Assembly (NCBI GenBank): GCA_017305595.1
Contig: JAFKKL010000012.1
Location: 1 to 43,234 of the forward strand
Length of the DNA stretch: 43,234 nucleotides
Origin: Hyphomicrobiales bacterium
Lineage (GTDB): Bacteria > Pseudomonadota > Alphaproteobacteria > Rhizobiales > Xanthobacteraceae
Direction: 5' to 3'
Shown: positions 18,437 through 27,073 of the stretch, in pieces
Position numbering within the stretch: the stretch's first letter is position 1
How the letters are laid out: each line of letters starts with the position of its first letter
Notes under the pieces: model-generated
What the model saw: the letters and a program-made list of their open reading frames with translations, nothing else
Database searches by the model: none
Told to the model about the DNA's origin: nothing
Position numbers and translations under genes: made by a program

Positions 18437-20419
18437 CTACTCCGCCGGCTGCAAGCTGCGGGAGGCCTTCGCCGGCTTCGGCGCGCCAACGCGCAGGCGG
18501 CGATCCGACAGCGACAGCAGGCCACCGAACGCCATCAGCAGCGGGCCGAACCAGATCAGGAGAACCATCGGCTTGTGATAGATGCGCACCGCGATGGCGC
18601 CGCTGGCCGCCGTATCACCAAGCGAAATGTAAAGCTGGCTGACGCCGCGCGACATCAACGCGGCTTCCGTGGTCGACATCGCGCGCGTCGTGAAGCTACG
18701 CTTCGACGGTGTCATCGTGCCGATCACCTTGCCGCCTTCGCTGACAGTGAAATGCGCCAACATCTCGCCGAAGTTCGGCCCCTGTCGCTGGCTGATATCA
18801 TCGAGCTTCAACTCATAGCCCGCGACCTTGGCCACGTCGCCCGGCTTGAGCGTCGAGATCAGTTCGGTGTTCCAGGTGGTTTCGCAGACGATCCCGATCA
18901 GTGCCACGCCGACGCCGACATGGGCGAACATCGTCCCCCAGCTTGCGCGCGGCAGCCCCCGCGCGCGGCGCAGGGAAATCGACAAGGGCATCCGGAACAG
19001 CATGCTGCGTTCGGCAATATCGGTCAGCGCGCCAACGATGACGAACAGCGCGAGCCCGATCGCCAGCGGCGCAAACGCGCTGCCGCCGCGTACCCACGCC
19101 CACAGCACCGCAATCGACACCAGTGCCACGATTCCAGCCGCGTAGAGCCGCTGCGCCGCGCCGGCGATATCGCCGCGCTTCCATGCCAGCAGCGGGCCGA
19201 ACGGCAGCGCCAGCAGCAGCGGCACGAACAGCGGCGCGAAAGTCAGGTTGAAGAACGGCGCGCCAACCGAGATGCGCTCGCCGGTGAGGACTTCGAGCCC
19301 GAGCGGATACAGCGTGCCGATGAACACGGTGGCGCACGCCGTGGTCAACAGCAGGTTGTTGAGCACCAGCGCGCCCTCGCGCGAAATCGGTGCGAACAAC
19401 CCGCCCTGCTTCAACGACGACGCACGCCAGGCATAGAGCGAAAGACTGCCGCCGATGAAGACGCAGAGGATCAGCAGGATGAAGACGCCGCGGGTCGGAT
19501 CGGTGGCGAAGGCGTGCACCGAGGTCAACACACCGGAGCGCACCAGGAAAGTGCCGAGCAGCGAGAGCGAGAAGGTGAGGATCGCCAGCAGCACGGTCCA
19601 CACCTTAAGCGCGTTGCGCTTCTCCATCACCACGGCGGAATGCAACAGCGCGGTGCCGGCAAGCCACGGCATCAGCGAGGCATTCTCCACCGGGTCCCAG
19701 AACCACCAGCCACCCCAGCCGAGTTCGTAATAGGCCCAGTACGAGCCCATCGCGATACCGAGCGTCAGGAACATCCACGCCATCAAGGTCCACGGCCGCA
19801 CCCAGCGCGCCCATGCCGCGTCGATGCGACCTTCGATCAGCGCGGCGATGGCAAACGAAAACGAGATCGAGAAGCCGACATAGCCGAGGTAGAGCATCGG
19901 CGGATGCACCGCGAGACCGGGATCCTGCAACACCGGATTGAGGTCCCGGCCTTCGAGCGGCGGATTGGCGAGCCGCAGGAACGGATTCGAAGTGAGCAGA
20001 ATAAATAGATAGAACGCCGTCGAGATCCAGCCCTGTACGCCGAGCGCGTTGGCACGCAACGACAGCGGCAGGTTGTTGCCGAACACCGCAACCAGCCCGC
20101 CGAACAGTGCCAGAATGCTGACCCACAGCAGCATCGAGCCTTCGTGGTTACCCCATACGCCGGTGATCTTGTAGATCAGCGGCTTCATCGAGTGCGAATT
20201 CTCGTAGACGTTGGCGACGGAGAAATCCGACATCACGTTCAGCGCGATCAGCGCGCCGAACGACAATCCCACGAACAGCAATTGCGCCAGCGCCGTCGAG
20301 CGCGCGACATTCATCAGCGCCGGATCGCGCAGTCGCGCGCCGATCATCGGCACCGTGGACTGGATCAGCGCCAGCGCCAGCGCCAGCACCAGCGCATAAT
20401 GGCCCGCCTCCGCGATCAT
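18437..20419 (-). CDS. ccmF: Cytochrome c heme-lyase subunit CcmF/CycK
   Basis: CcmF is the central inner-membrane subunit of the heme ligation complex that attaches heme to apocytochrome c in the periplasm. It is full length at 660 residues, with about 15 hydrophobic helices. The tryptophan-rich heme-handling WWD motif [14 protein letters not shown] is at residues 235-248. Conserved periplasmic histidines are visible (for example VHPP at 171-174 and LLHS at about 260). The start overlaps the ccmE stop by four bases (ATGA), so the two are coupled. The symbol cycK is used in rhizobia. Its 3' end is followed by a palindromic repeat before ccmH. Confidence 0.96.
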   Translation of the reverse strand: MIAEAGHYALVLALALALIQSTVPMIGARLRDPALMNVARSTALAQLLFVGLSFGALIALNVMSDFSVANVYENSHSMKPLIYKITGVWGNHEGSMLLWVSILALFGGLVAVFGNNLPLSLRANALGVQGWISTAFYLFILLTSNPFLRLANPPLEGRDLNPVLQDPGLAVHPPMLYLGYVGFSISFSFAIAALIEGRIDAAWARWVRPWTLMAWMFLTLGIAMGSYWAYYELGWGGWWFWDPVENASLMPWLAGTALLHSAVVMEKRNALKVWTVLLAILTFSLSLLGTFLVRSGVLTSVHAFATDPTRGVFILLILCVFIGGSLSLYAWRASSLKQGGLFAPISREGALVLNNLLLTTACATVFIGTLYPLGLEVLTGERISVGAPFFNLTFAPLFVPLLLALPFGPLLAWKRGDIAGAAQRLYAAGIVALVSIAVLWAWVRGGSAFAPLAIGLALFVIVGALTDIAERSMLFRMPLSISLRRARGLPRASWGTMFAHVGVGVALIGIVCETTWNTELISTLKPGDVAKVAGYELKLDDISQRQGPNFGEMLAHFTVSEGGKVIGTMTPSKRSFTTRAMSTTEAALMSRGVSQLYISLGDTAASGAIAVRIYHKPMVLLIWFGPLLMAFGGLLSLSDRRLRVGAPKPAKASRSLQPAE

Positions 20420-20910
20420 CGCGAGGCTCCTTGCATCGGCTTCGTGGCGGTGTCCGGCTTCTTTCCGGCCTTTTCGTAGTCGTCCTTCCAGTGACCCTGC
20501 TTCTTCAAGGCATCGGCGACGTCCTTGGGCATGTAAGTCTCGTCGTGCTTGGCAAGCACGGTGTCAGCCTTGAACACCCCCGCGCCGTCCAGCGAACCTT
20601 CGGCGACCACGCCCTGCCCTTCGCGGAACAGGTCCGGCAGAATCCCCTTGTAAGCGACCGACAACGCATTGCTGCCGTCGGCGATCTTGAACGTCACCAT
20701 CATATGATCGCCACGCTTGAGCGAACCCGGCTCCACCAGACCGCCGAGGCGAAAGCGTTTGCCGGCGGGAATATGCTTCTCCGCCACCATCTGCGGCGTC
20801 GAGAAGAACACGATGGAATCGCGCAAGGCGTTGAGCACCAGCGCAATGGCAATGGCCAGCACGACCAGCGCGCCGCCAATCATCGTCAATCGCCGTTGCT
20901 TGCGTGTCAT
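20416..20910 (-). CDS. ccmE: Cytochrome c maturation heme chaperone CcmE/CycJ
   Basis: This periplasmic, membrane-anchored chaperone binds heme covalently and hands it to CcmF. It has 164 residues: one N-terminal TM helix (about 9-30), an OB-fold domain (about 35-130) and the covalent heme site His122 in the signature KHDETYMP, with Tyr126 as axial ligand. The C-terminal tail is charged and flexible. It overlaps ccmF by four bases and lies 46 bases after ccmI. The symbol cycJ is used in rhizobia. Confidence 0.96.
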   Translation of the reverse strand: MTRKQRRLTMIGGALVVLAIAIALVLNALRDSIVFFSTPQMVAEKHIPAGKRFRLGGLVEPGSLKRGDHMMVTFKIADGSNALSVAYKGILPDLFREGQGVVAEGSLDGAGVFKADTVLAKHDETYMPKDVADALKKQGHWKDDYEKAGKKPDTATKPMQGASR

Positions 20911-20956
20911 TCCGCCCTATCCGCCGAAACGCTGTTCCCGCCGTGCAGGATCATTA

Positions 20957-22090
20957 TCATCCATCTATCCCGAGCGCCTTGAGGCCTTCGTTGAGCTTGC
21001 GCAAACCGGCCTCATTGGCCGCGAGCGCTCGTCGCGCATCATCTCGCGCCGCGCGTGCATTGTCGGGTTCCTTGAGCACCATATAGGCCCGCGCCAGCCG
21101 CAACCATCCCTCGACGTCGTCGCCGTTCTGCTTTAGCCGTGAGGCAAGACGATCGACCATGCCGCGGATCATCGCGCCGCGATCGCCCTCGCTCATGCCC
21201 TGCACCGAGGCGATGGTATCGTTCGACAATGCGGGCATTTTCGTGGACGCGCTATCGGTCGGCGTCGGAACCGCTGCGCCCACCCGCTTCAGCGCGGCCT
21301 CGATCACCGGCCGCCATGGCGCGTCCGGCTGCGCCTTGCTCAGCATATCCTGCCAGAGCGCGGCGGCCTCCTTCGGCCGCCCGTCCTGTTCGGCGGCCAC
21401 ACCGAGAAAGTAACGCGCCTTGGGTTCGTCGGCGTCGAGCGCCACCGCGCGCTCGAATTCCGCCTTGGCTTCGGTGGTGACGACGCCGTTGGCGGCTCCC
21501 GCCAGCGCCTCGCCGAGACCGGCCCGGCGTGCAGCATTATCTCCGTCGTAACGAATGGCGTTGCGGAACGCCTGCGCGGCATCGTCAAAACGACCGATGC
21601 GCCCGAGCACGGGCGCCAGCACGGCCCAGCCACGGCCATCCGTCGGATTTTTCTCCAGATGCGTCTGCACCTGCGCAACCAGTTGATCGAGCGATTGCCC
21701 CGTCGCCGGCGCGCGGGTGCGGCTCGCCAGCGGAAAGTCCGGCAATGCAGGCGAGCCGAGATGCAGATAGAGCCCCGCGGCGAGAACCGGCACGCCGATC
21801 AGCGCAACCATCGCTGCCGCGCGGCGCAGCCGCAGGCTCGAGGACACCGCGCTCGTCTCTTCGGCATCGGCGGCGGCCAGCAGGCGGCGGCTGATTTCGA
21901 CGCGGGCGGCCGCGCCCTCGGTCTCACCGATCAAGCCGTTGGCGATGTCGCGGTCGATTTCCGCCAGTTGATCCTGATAGACCGCCGATTCACGGCCCTC
22001 GCGCTTGACGGCCGTGCGACGGCTCAGCGGCCAGAGCACGGCGAAAATCGCTCCGACGGTCATCAACGCGAGCAGAAACCACAACGACAT
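20957..22090 (-). CDS. ccmI: Cytochrome c maturation protein CcmI/CycH
   Basis: CcmI is a membrane-bound chaperone that holds the apocytochrome C-terminus for the CcmF/CcmH ligase. It has 377 residues: TM1 at 1-22, a short cytosolic coiled segment with the family motif YQDQLAEIDRDIANGLIGETE (about residues 38-58), TM2 near 93-110, then a periplasmic domain with TPR-like repeats (for example RGWAVLAPVLGRIGRFDDAAQAFRNA near 150 and KARYFLGVAAEQDGRPKEA near 225). It is the first gene of the cycHJKL operon. The symbol cycH is used in rhizobia. Confidence 0.93.
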   Translation of the reverse strand: MSLWFLLALMTVGAIFAVLWPLSRRTAVKREGRESAVYQDQLAEIDRDIANGLIGETEGAAARVEISRRLLAAADAEETSAVSSSLRLRRAAAMVALIGVPVLAAGLYLHLGSPALPDFPLASRTRAPATGQSLDQLVAQVQTHLEKNPTDGRGWAVLAPVLGRIGRFDDAAQAFRNAIRYDGDNAARRAGLGEALAGAANGVVTTEAKAEFERAVALDADEPKARYFLGVAAEQDGRPKEAAALWQDMLSKAQPDAPWRPVIEAALKRVGAAVPTPTDSASTKMPALSNDTIASVQGMSEGDRGAMIRGMVDRLASRLKQNGDDVEGWLRLARAYMVLKEPDNARAARDDARRALAANEAGLRKLNEGLKALGIDG

Positions 22091-22170
22091 TCAGCACGAT
22101 TCCGGTGACAGCAGCGCGGCGTGAACGGTCCGCGCGAACGAGCGGGGTTACACCATGCCTGCGGCAGCGG

Positions 22171-22187
22171 CGCAATTGACAATTGCG
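22171..22187. promoter_or_regulatory. 17-bp palindrome upstream of ccmI, possible operator
   Basis: CGCAATTGACAATTGCG is a perfect inverted repeat around one central base. It lies 81-97 bases before the ccmI start, in the only gap upstream of the cycHJKL operon. The binding protein is unknown. It does not match an FNR site (TTGAT-N4-ATCAA) well. Confidence 0.35.
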
Positions 22188-22225
22188 GCACTGGAACCGG
22201 CGGAAAAATGCTGTGAAATCAGGAT

Positions 22226-22434
22226 AATTAGCCGGCGCGGGCGGATTTTCGCTCGCCGTTCAGGGCGGTCTCGGCGGCCCGCTCCATCAGCGCGGCATAG
22301 TCGCGACCGAACAGCACCTCGCAGAAGCGGATCGCGGCCTTGACCTGCATCTGGCGGAACGGAAGTACCTTGCTGTCCGCGCCGCGCAACGATTCCACCA
22401 GCGCTTCGGTGGTCGGCTCGAGATAGTGCTGCAA
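22226..22434. repeat. 209-base direct repeat, left copy (duplicated 3' end of the 24181-25575 gene)
   Basis: This copy aligns without gaps to 24179-24387 with four mismatches. All four fall within 22361-22389; the other 180 bases are identical. Both copies begin with AATTAGCCGG and end with GTGCTGCAA. Confidence 0.97.
22228..22434 (-). pseudogene. Detached 3'-terminal fragment of the hypothetical gene at 24181-25575
   Basis: The last 68 codons and the stop of the neighbouring 464-codon gene are repeated here without the rest of the gene. An internal ATG-led frame remains open, but it has no ribosome site of its own and corresponds only to the parent C-terminus, with one residue difference (VLPFRQ for VLRFRQ). 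It is best read as the remnant of the original gene end, cut off by the insertion of 22435-24178, or as the flank brought in with it. Confidence 0.85.
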
Positions 22435-22446
22435 TGTGCCTGAAAT

Positions 22447-22638
22447 TCAAGCATTTTGGGTAATTTTACGCAAAGTCTCTTGCAGCGCTTTTCGATGCTG
22501 ATTCATGACAGCGCGAACGTCGTCACGCGCGGCGTCAGTAGGGGATTTTTGGGAGACGTTAGAGGGAGAGACAATTATATCAATTTCTCGCCGCTCAGCC
22601 TCAGTTAAGCTAGCAACCCCTGCATGGTTCTTAAGCAT
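22447..22638 (-). CDS. Small protein, partner of the Ntn-hydrolase-like gene
   Basis: I do not recognise this protein of 63 residues. It is charged and probably helical, with Asp/Glu/Arg-rich segments (LTEAERREIDIIV; AARDDVRAVMNQHRKALQETLRK), no TM segment and no cysteine. The ATG at 22638 has GAGG seven to ten bases upstream. A GTG at 22650 overlaps the preceding stop (GTGA) and would add four residues. Either way the gene is tightly coupled to the upstream Ntn-hydrolase-like gene, so the products probably act together, for example as a regulator, inhibitor or adaptor. It ends 12 bases before the left repeat. Confidence 0.65.
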   Translation of the reverse strand: MLKNHAGVASLTEAERREIDIIVSPSNVSQKSPTDAARDDVRAVMNQHRKALQETLRKITQNA

Positions 22639-22646
22639 TTGGAACC

Positions 22647-23930
22647 TCACTTCTTGGGTTGATTGTAGTGTCTAACAAAAAAACGCGGATTCAGTTCCGG
22701 AGGGAAATAGTGCTTGCGCTTAGTCCAAACGAATCCCTCCGATTTGGAGAGTATCGCAACGTCAACATCGCCGCCTACAGTTTCCTGAGCACGCGACACC
22801 TTTCTTTTCAAGGATGTGATTTCAATAAGTGACGCTGCAAGAGTGGCAATCTCTTGGACCGGCATCGATCTAATCATCTCCTTTATCTGAGATGTAAACG
22901 CGCTATCGATATACTGATCCGCTTTGCTAGTAAAATCGCGTTGCATCTTATCGAAATCTGGCTGAAGGGCGGATAGCGCAGCATCAACCTTTGCTTTGTC
23001 ATTCAAAGTGACACCCAGCGTTAAAGCAGAAATATCCTTTATGACATCGCCCAGCAACCGCTTTACATAACTTCTAAAGAGTGGGTCAACTCCATGCAGA
23101 AAACTTTGAACCATATCGTCCTGTGCGAATCCCAGAATGTCCGCCGATGGCCCATTTCTACCGATATCAATCGAGGTCTTTTCAACAAACTTTAGTTTGC
23201 CGTCGACAATACCGTCTATCTCCACAGCCTCCAAAGATGGGCACAGTTCGTCCTCTCCAAATCCAGTAAACACTAGGCCAGACCGATAGGAGGAAAGCTG
23301 GGATTTTGCCAAAAAATAGCCAGCGTATTTGGTGGTTAGCTTCAGGGTAGCGCCATTTGGCATGTTGTTCTTCAAACAATCTTTCGCGACGTCCGCTATT
23401 ACACCCTCGAAGCGCGTGGGCACCTTTACTCTGTTAAAACTCGGCGCGAATGGCTTCGCTTTAAGATCAGCAATTTCCTTATTTAAAATGCTTTGTGTTA
23501 GGCCGTTGATTTTTCCGCGGCGGAGCCGTCCATGTGAACGAATATCGTCCAGGATCAGCTTATCGGCCCGGTTATGCGCTTTTGTGAAAAAATCAGTTGC
23601 GATAATTGCTACATTCGTAGCTTCATCCGCCGGTGAGTACGGAACGTCGCTCCGCAGATAGTTTAGGAAATCGTCTTTGTAACCTTTGACGTGGCTAAAG
23701 CTCTGATGTCCTAACTTGCGACGGTATTGCTTGATTATCGTCTCAATCGGAAGCCCCATAAAATCAAGGCGACCATAAATCATCACACCGACCGGGTGGA
23801 CGGTGCTCAGTTCGAAAATCTTATTTACGGTATTATAGATTTTCGTGTTTGGATGGCGACCAATTGTCACTGCGCTGTCAGCGGCCAAGGCTGCCGCCGG
23901 CTTATTCAAAATAGCTATTTCAGCTGTCAT
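22647..23930 (-). CDS. Proteasome-beta/HslV-like Ntn-hydrolase-fold protein, accessory
   Basis: This 427-residue protein has an N-terminus resembling the first strands of proteasome beta subunits and HslV: Met-Thr, then AEIAILN, then ALAADSAVTIG, then NKIFEL and PVGVMIYG. If Met is removed, Thr becomes residue 1, the Asp of AADS falls exactly at position 17, and the Lys of NKIF at 36, near the proteasome Thr1/Asp17/Lys33 triad. This favours the ATG at 23930 over a TTG at 23966. The remainder (about 100-427), largely helical to the eye, matches nothing I recognise and makes it about twice the length of HslV. No ATPase partner such as HslU is adjacent. Codon use is AT-richer than its neighbours. 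Fold assignment is moderate; activity and role are unknown. Confidence 0.65.
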   Translation of the reverse strand: MTAEIAILNKPAAALAADSAVTIGRHPNTKIYNTVNKIFELSTVHPVGVMIYGRLDFMGLPIETIIKQYRRKLGHQSFSHVKGYKDDFLNYLRSDVPYSPADEATNVAIIATDFFTKAHNRADKLILDDIRSHGRLRRGKINGLTQSILNKEIADLKAKPFAPSFNRVKVPTRFEGVIADVAKDCLKNNMPNGATLKLTTKYAGYFLAKSQLSSYRSGLVFTGFGEDELCPSLEAVEIDGIVDGKLKFVEKTSIDIGRNGPSADILGFAQDDMVQSFLHGVDPLFRSYVKRLLGDVIKDISALTLGVTLNDKAKVDAALSALQPDFDKMQRDFTSKADQYIDSAFTSQIKEMIRSMPVQEIATLAASLIEITSLKRKVSRAQETVGGDVDVAILSKSEGFVWTKRKHYFPPELNPRFFVRHYNQPKK

Positions 23931-24178
23931 CTTCCCGCCAACCTGATGCGGCGGCCTTACGAGCAATTTCTTGTCTTTATTCGGCTAGGAGCTTTTCAGC
24001 CCGCTTCCGCTCTCGCCCTTAAGCCCCCTGACCTCCCCAACTTTAACAGGGTATTTTTAGCCGACTCGCGGTCTAGTTGCGAATCCAATTTTAGCTGTGT
24101 CGACTGGACAAGCTATTTCTGGCCACGCGTGAGCCATAGCTAGTTGGACTGTCCTACAACTACCTGCGAGATTTTGCG

Positions 24179-24387
24179 AATTAGCCGGCGCGGGCGGATT
24201 TTCGCTCGCCGTTCAGGGCGGTCTCGGCGGCCCGCTCCATCAGCGCGGCATAGTCGCGACCGAACAGCACCTCGCAGAAGCGGATCGCGGCCTTGACCTG
24301 CATCTGGCGGAACCGAAGCACCTTGCTATCCGCGCCGCGCAGCGATTCCACCAGCGCTTCGGTGGTCGGCTCGAGATAGTGCTGCAA
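24179..24387. repeat. 209-base direct repeat, right copy (3' end of the intact gene)
   Basis: This is the counterpart of 22226-22434. The right copy is the natural end of the open reading frame at 24181-25575. After 24387 the similarity stops abruptly. Confidence 0.97.
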
Positions 24388-25575
24388 GTCGGAGAAGGTG
24401 CGCAGCGTCACCTCGTTGATCGCGAGTTCGCTGGCATAGGTGCGGCACACCGCGACGAAATCGATCAGCGCGGCGGTTTCATCGATATCGATCGGATCGA
24501 GCCGACTGGTGGCGGAAATGTCCTTGGCCGGGCGCTGGCGCAGCAAGCGGCGCACGCGGCCGGGCACGCTGTCGATCTCGGTTTGAAGCGCGTTGGAGAT
24601 ATCGACGCGGATGGAGGCGAGCTGGCGCCCCCATGCGGAGTCGTTGCGGATGTCGAGTTCGGTGCGCAGCCCGCGCACGCCATCATGCACGGTCTTGAGG
24701 CCATCGGGAACGTTGGCGAAATTGCCGCGCTTGATGTCGGCGCGCAGACCACCGGCGATCTGGACCAGATCGTGGATCGCCATTGTCACCGCCACACCGA
24801 ATGGCGTCGCGGCCACGCGGATTTCATCGTCGGAGCCGGCGGCGGCGATCGCCAGGCGGATCACCTGCCACGGCGCGACCAGACGCGCGACTACCAGCGA
24901 GAGCGCAAAGGGCAGCACCTGTCGGCTCTGCAAGGCGGGATTGTTCAGCGCACCGTTGACCGAGGCGATCTGGGACTCGCCGAACGCCCGCAAGGTCGCC
25001 GGCAGCCGGCCGTTGAGCATGTCCAGCGCCTCGCGCGCTTTCAGGACCGCGCCGATTGCCGGCAGATCCTCGATGGCCTGCGGCGATCCGAGGCGTGACA
25101 GTGTACGGCGGCTGTCGGCTCCGCCGGTGAGAACGAGATCGATCGCCTCTGCTGCGGCGGCCTGAAAAGCATTCGCCGCGCGATTGTGCTCCGAAGCGGA
25201 TGCTGTCTGCGCCGGTTGCGCCAGCGCGGCCTCGAACGCACGCGCGGCATCGGGAGCGCCGTCCCGGCACAGCCATTGCCAGACCGGCAGCAGCGAACCA
25301 CGGCGGATTTGTCCGGGCCGGATCGCGGCGTTGCCGTCGACCAGGAACGGCTCCAGCGGGCGAAAGGCCAATCGCGCCGGGTCTTCAGCCCGTGCGGTGA
25401 GGTCGTCACTGGGGCTGCGAGCGACCCGGCGCAGTTCCTCCAGCACCAGGGTGGCCACCGTCGCGTCGTCGCCACGCTCGATAGCGCGCTCGAACTCGCG
25501 CATCAGCAAAGCCTGCGCCTTGGGCGGAAGCTGCGCCAGATACTCTCTCAGCCGCTCGCTCGTGGTCTTGGCCAT
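24181..25575 (-). CDS. Hypothetical protein, unknown function, carrying the insertion site
   Basis: I do not recognise a domain in these 464 residues. The protein is Ala/Leu/Arg-rich and probably all-helical, with one moderately hydrophobic stretch (about 218-240, LPFALSLVVARLVAPWQVI). It starts MAKTTSERLREYLAQLPPKA and has no signal peptide. Codon use matches the host, unlike the insert behind it. It lies between feuQ and cycH, which are close neighbours in Rhizobium leguminosarum, so this gene is itself extra there. It is presumably a conserved protein of the Bradyrhizobium group; this is recollection, not a search. Its last 209 bases are duplicated beyond the insert. Confidence 0.8.
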   Translation of the reverse strand: MAKTTSERLREYLAQLPPKAQALLMREFERAIERGDDATVATLVLEELRRVARSPSDDLTARAEDPARLAFRPLEPFLVDGNAAIRPGQIRRGSLLPVWQWLCRDGAPDAARAFEAALAQPAQTASASEHNRAANAFQAAAAEAIDLVLTGGADSRRTLSRLGSPQAIEDLPAIGAVLKAREALDMLNGRLPATLRAFGESQIASVNGALNNPALQSRQVLPFALSLVVARLVAPWQVIRLAIAAAGSDDEIRVAATPFGVAVTMAIHDLVQIAGGLRADIKRGNFANVPDGLKTVHDGVRGLRTELDIRNDSAWGRQLASIRVDISNALQTEIDSVPGRVRRLLRQRPAKDISATSRLDPIDIDETAALIDFVAVCRTYASELAINEVTLRTFSDLQHYLEPTTEALVESLRGADSKVLRFRQMQVKAAIRFCEVLFGRDYAALMERAAETALNGERKSARAG

Positions 25576-25678
25576 GCCTCTGCATCCGCGGGCGGCAAGA
25601 CGCCCGTCGGCTGTCTTAGCCGATGCCTCGTTAAGAACCCGTTGAGGATAAACGATTACCGGCGCGGACGGCCGCGGT

Positions 25679-27073
25679 TTAGGCCGCCGGCAGGGTCAGT
25701 TCGGCGCGCAGGCCGCCGAGCGGCGCGGCGTCCAGCGCCAGGCGGCCGCCATAGAGCGCCGCGAGGTCGACCACGATGGACAAGCCCAGCCCCGAACCGG
25801 GCTTGGATTCGTCGAGGCGCTTACCGCGCCGCGAGACCTGCGCGCGTTCGTCGGGCGACAGTCCCTTGCCGTCATCATCCACCAGGATATGCAGCATGGT
25901 CTGCTGTTCCGGGACAGCGGCCGGTCGCACCTCGACCCGGATCGAGACCTGCGCCCGCGCCCACTTGCAAGCGTTGTCGACCAGATTGCCGACCATCTCC
26001 TCAAAATCCTGCCGCTCGCCGCGAAACTTCGCCCCGACAGGAGCGGCAGTCTCGATGTCGATACCGCGATGGATTTTCTCCATGGTACGGCCGAGCGCCT
26101 CGATCACCGGCTCAACTTCGGTGACGGTGGCGACAATCGTGGGCCGCGCGGCGATGCGGGCGCGCTCGAGGTGATGCGCGACCTGATCGCGCATCACCGA
26201 AGCCTGTTCGAGAATTTTCGTCGCGAACGGATCGGCGCCGCGCGCCGTCGCCTCGTTGACGATCACCGACAGCGGCGTTTTCACCGCGTGCGCGAGATTG
26301 CCAACGTGGGTGCGTGCGCGCTCGACGATCTCGCGATTGGCTTCGATCAACGCGTTGGTCTCGCGCGCGAGCGGCGCAATCTCCACCGGGAAGCTTCCTT
26401 CAAGCCGCTCTGCGCGTCCGGAGCGGATGTCGGCGATGGCGTCGGAAATCCGCTTCAATGGCGCGAGGCCGAACCGCACCTGAAACACCGTCGTCAACAG
26501 CAGCCCGATGGTGAGCGCCGCGAACGTGCCGAACAGGTAGTAATCGAAGGCGCGGGTTTCCTCATAAATCTCGGTGGCATCACCTGCCACCGTCACGAGG
26601 AATTTGCCGTCAGCGCCGAGATCGACCGGCCGCTCGACCATCCGCAAATCCTGCCCTTCCGGCCCGCCGACGTAACCTTGCCGCACGCCAGATGCGCTCA
26701 GCGGGATGTGTTCGTCCTCGAGCTTCGGCAGCTTCTTGTCCCACAGCGAACGGGAAGCGCGAACCTCGGGCTTGGGCGTATCCTCGCGGATGATCTGCCA
26801 ATACCAGCCCGACAGCGGCAGATCGAACAGCGGCTCGCCTAACGACTGGAACTGATGGTCGCTGCCCTCCTCCGGCGTCGCGACTTCCGCCACCAGCGTG
26901 CGCAGATAGAGATTGAGCCTGCGGTCGAACGCGCGCTCGGTGGCGCTGCGATAGACCGACGACAGCACGACGCCGGTGATCAACAGCACCACCACCACCC
27001 ATACCGTCGCCGACACGAACAGACGGGTGGCGAGCGAACTGGGGCGCGGATCTTTGGTGCTGCTATCTGGCAT
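25679..27073 (-). CDS. feuQ: Sensor histidine kinase, FeuQ/PhoQ-like
   Basis: This inner-membrane sensor kinase has 464 residues: TM1 at about 20-42, a periplasmic sensor of about 135 residues, TM2 near 180-197, HAMP (about 200-250), and His262 as phospho-acceptor in NLAHAVKTPLSVIVNEA, a form typical of FeuQ and PhoQ rather than EnvZ. HATPase_c has DDDGKGLS and GSGLGLSIV. It overlaps the regulator gene by 11 bases. The name rests on similarity and on synteny: feuPQ lies by cycHJKL in R. leguminosarum, where both affect high-affinity iron uptake, and in S. meliloti FeuPQ controls cyclic glucan export. The signal in this organism is not known. Confidence 0.85.
   Translation of the reverse strand: MPDSSTKDPRPSSLATRLFVSATVWVVVVLLITGVVLSSVYRSATERAFDRRLNLYLRTLVAEVATPEEGSDHQFQSLGEPLFDLPLSGWYWQIIREDTPKPEVRASRSLWDKKLPKLEDEHIPLSASGVRQGYVGGPEGQDLRMVERPVDLGADGKFLVTVAGDATEIYEETRAFDYYLFGTFAALTIGLLLTTVFQVRFGLAPLKRISDAIADIRSGRAERLEGSFPVEIAPLARETNALIEANREIVERARTHVGNLAHAVKTPLSVIVNEATARGADPFATKILEQASVMRDQVAHHLERARIAARPTIVATVTEVEPVIEALGRTMEKIHRGIDIETAAPVGAKFRGERQDFEEMVGNLVDNACKWARAQVSIRVEVRPAAVPEQQTMLHILVDDDGKGLSPDERAQVSRRGKRLDESKPGSGLGLSIVVDLAALYGGRLALDAAPLGGLRAELTLPAA

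Larger units (their letters stand above)
22435..24178. mobile_element. Recombinase-free accessory insert between 209-base direct repeats
   Basis: About 1.74 kb of visibly AT-richer DNA lies exactly between the two copies of the 209-base repeat. It holds a two-gene operon (22447-23930) and 250 bases of upstream region, with no transposase, integrase, terminal inverted repeat or tRNA. The gene at the right flank is intact, so the insert sits behind a complete gene and in front of a spare copy of its 3' end. That layout fits integration by homologous exchange at one end, or by an enzyme acting in trans. Confidence 0.7.

Noticed and set aside
18275-20008. A plus-strand frame of 577 codons
   Set aside because: It is antisense to ccmF, low-complexity (Arg/Gln/His/Glu), with no ribosome site.
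23727-24143. A plus-strand frame of 138 codons over the start of the Ntn-like gene
   Set aside because: No recognisable domain or ribosome site; it overlaps the conserved N-terminal motif region on the other strand and the upstream control region.
22435-24178. Insertion sequence or integron cassette as an explanation for the insert
   Set aside because: No transposase, integrase, terminal inverted repeats or attC-like hairpin is visible, and the flanking repeat of 209 bases is far longer than an IS target duplication.
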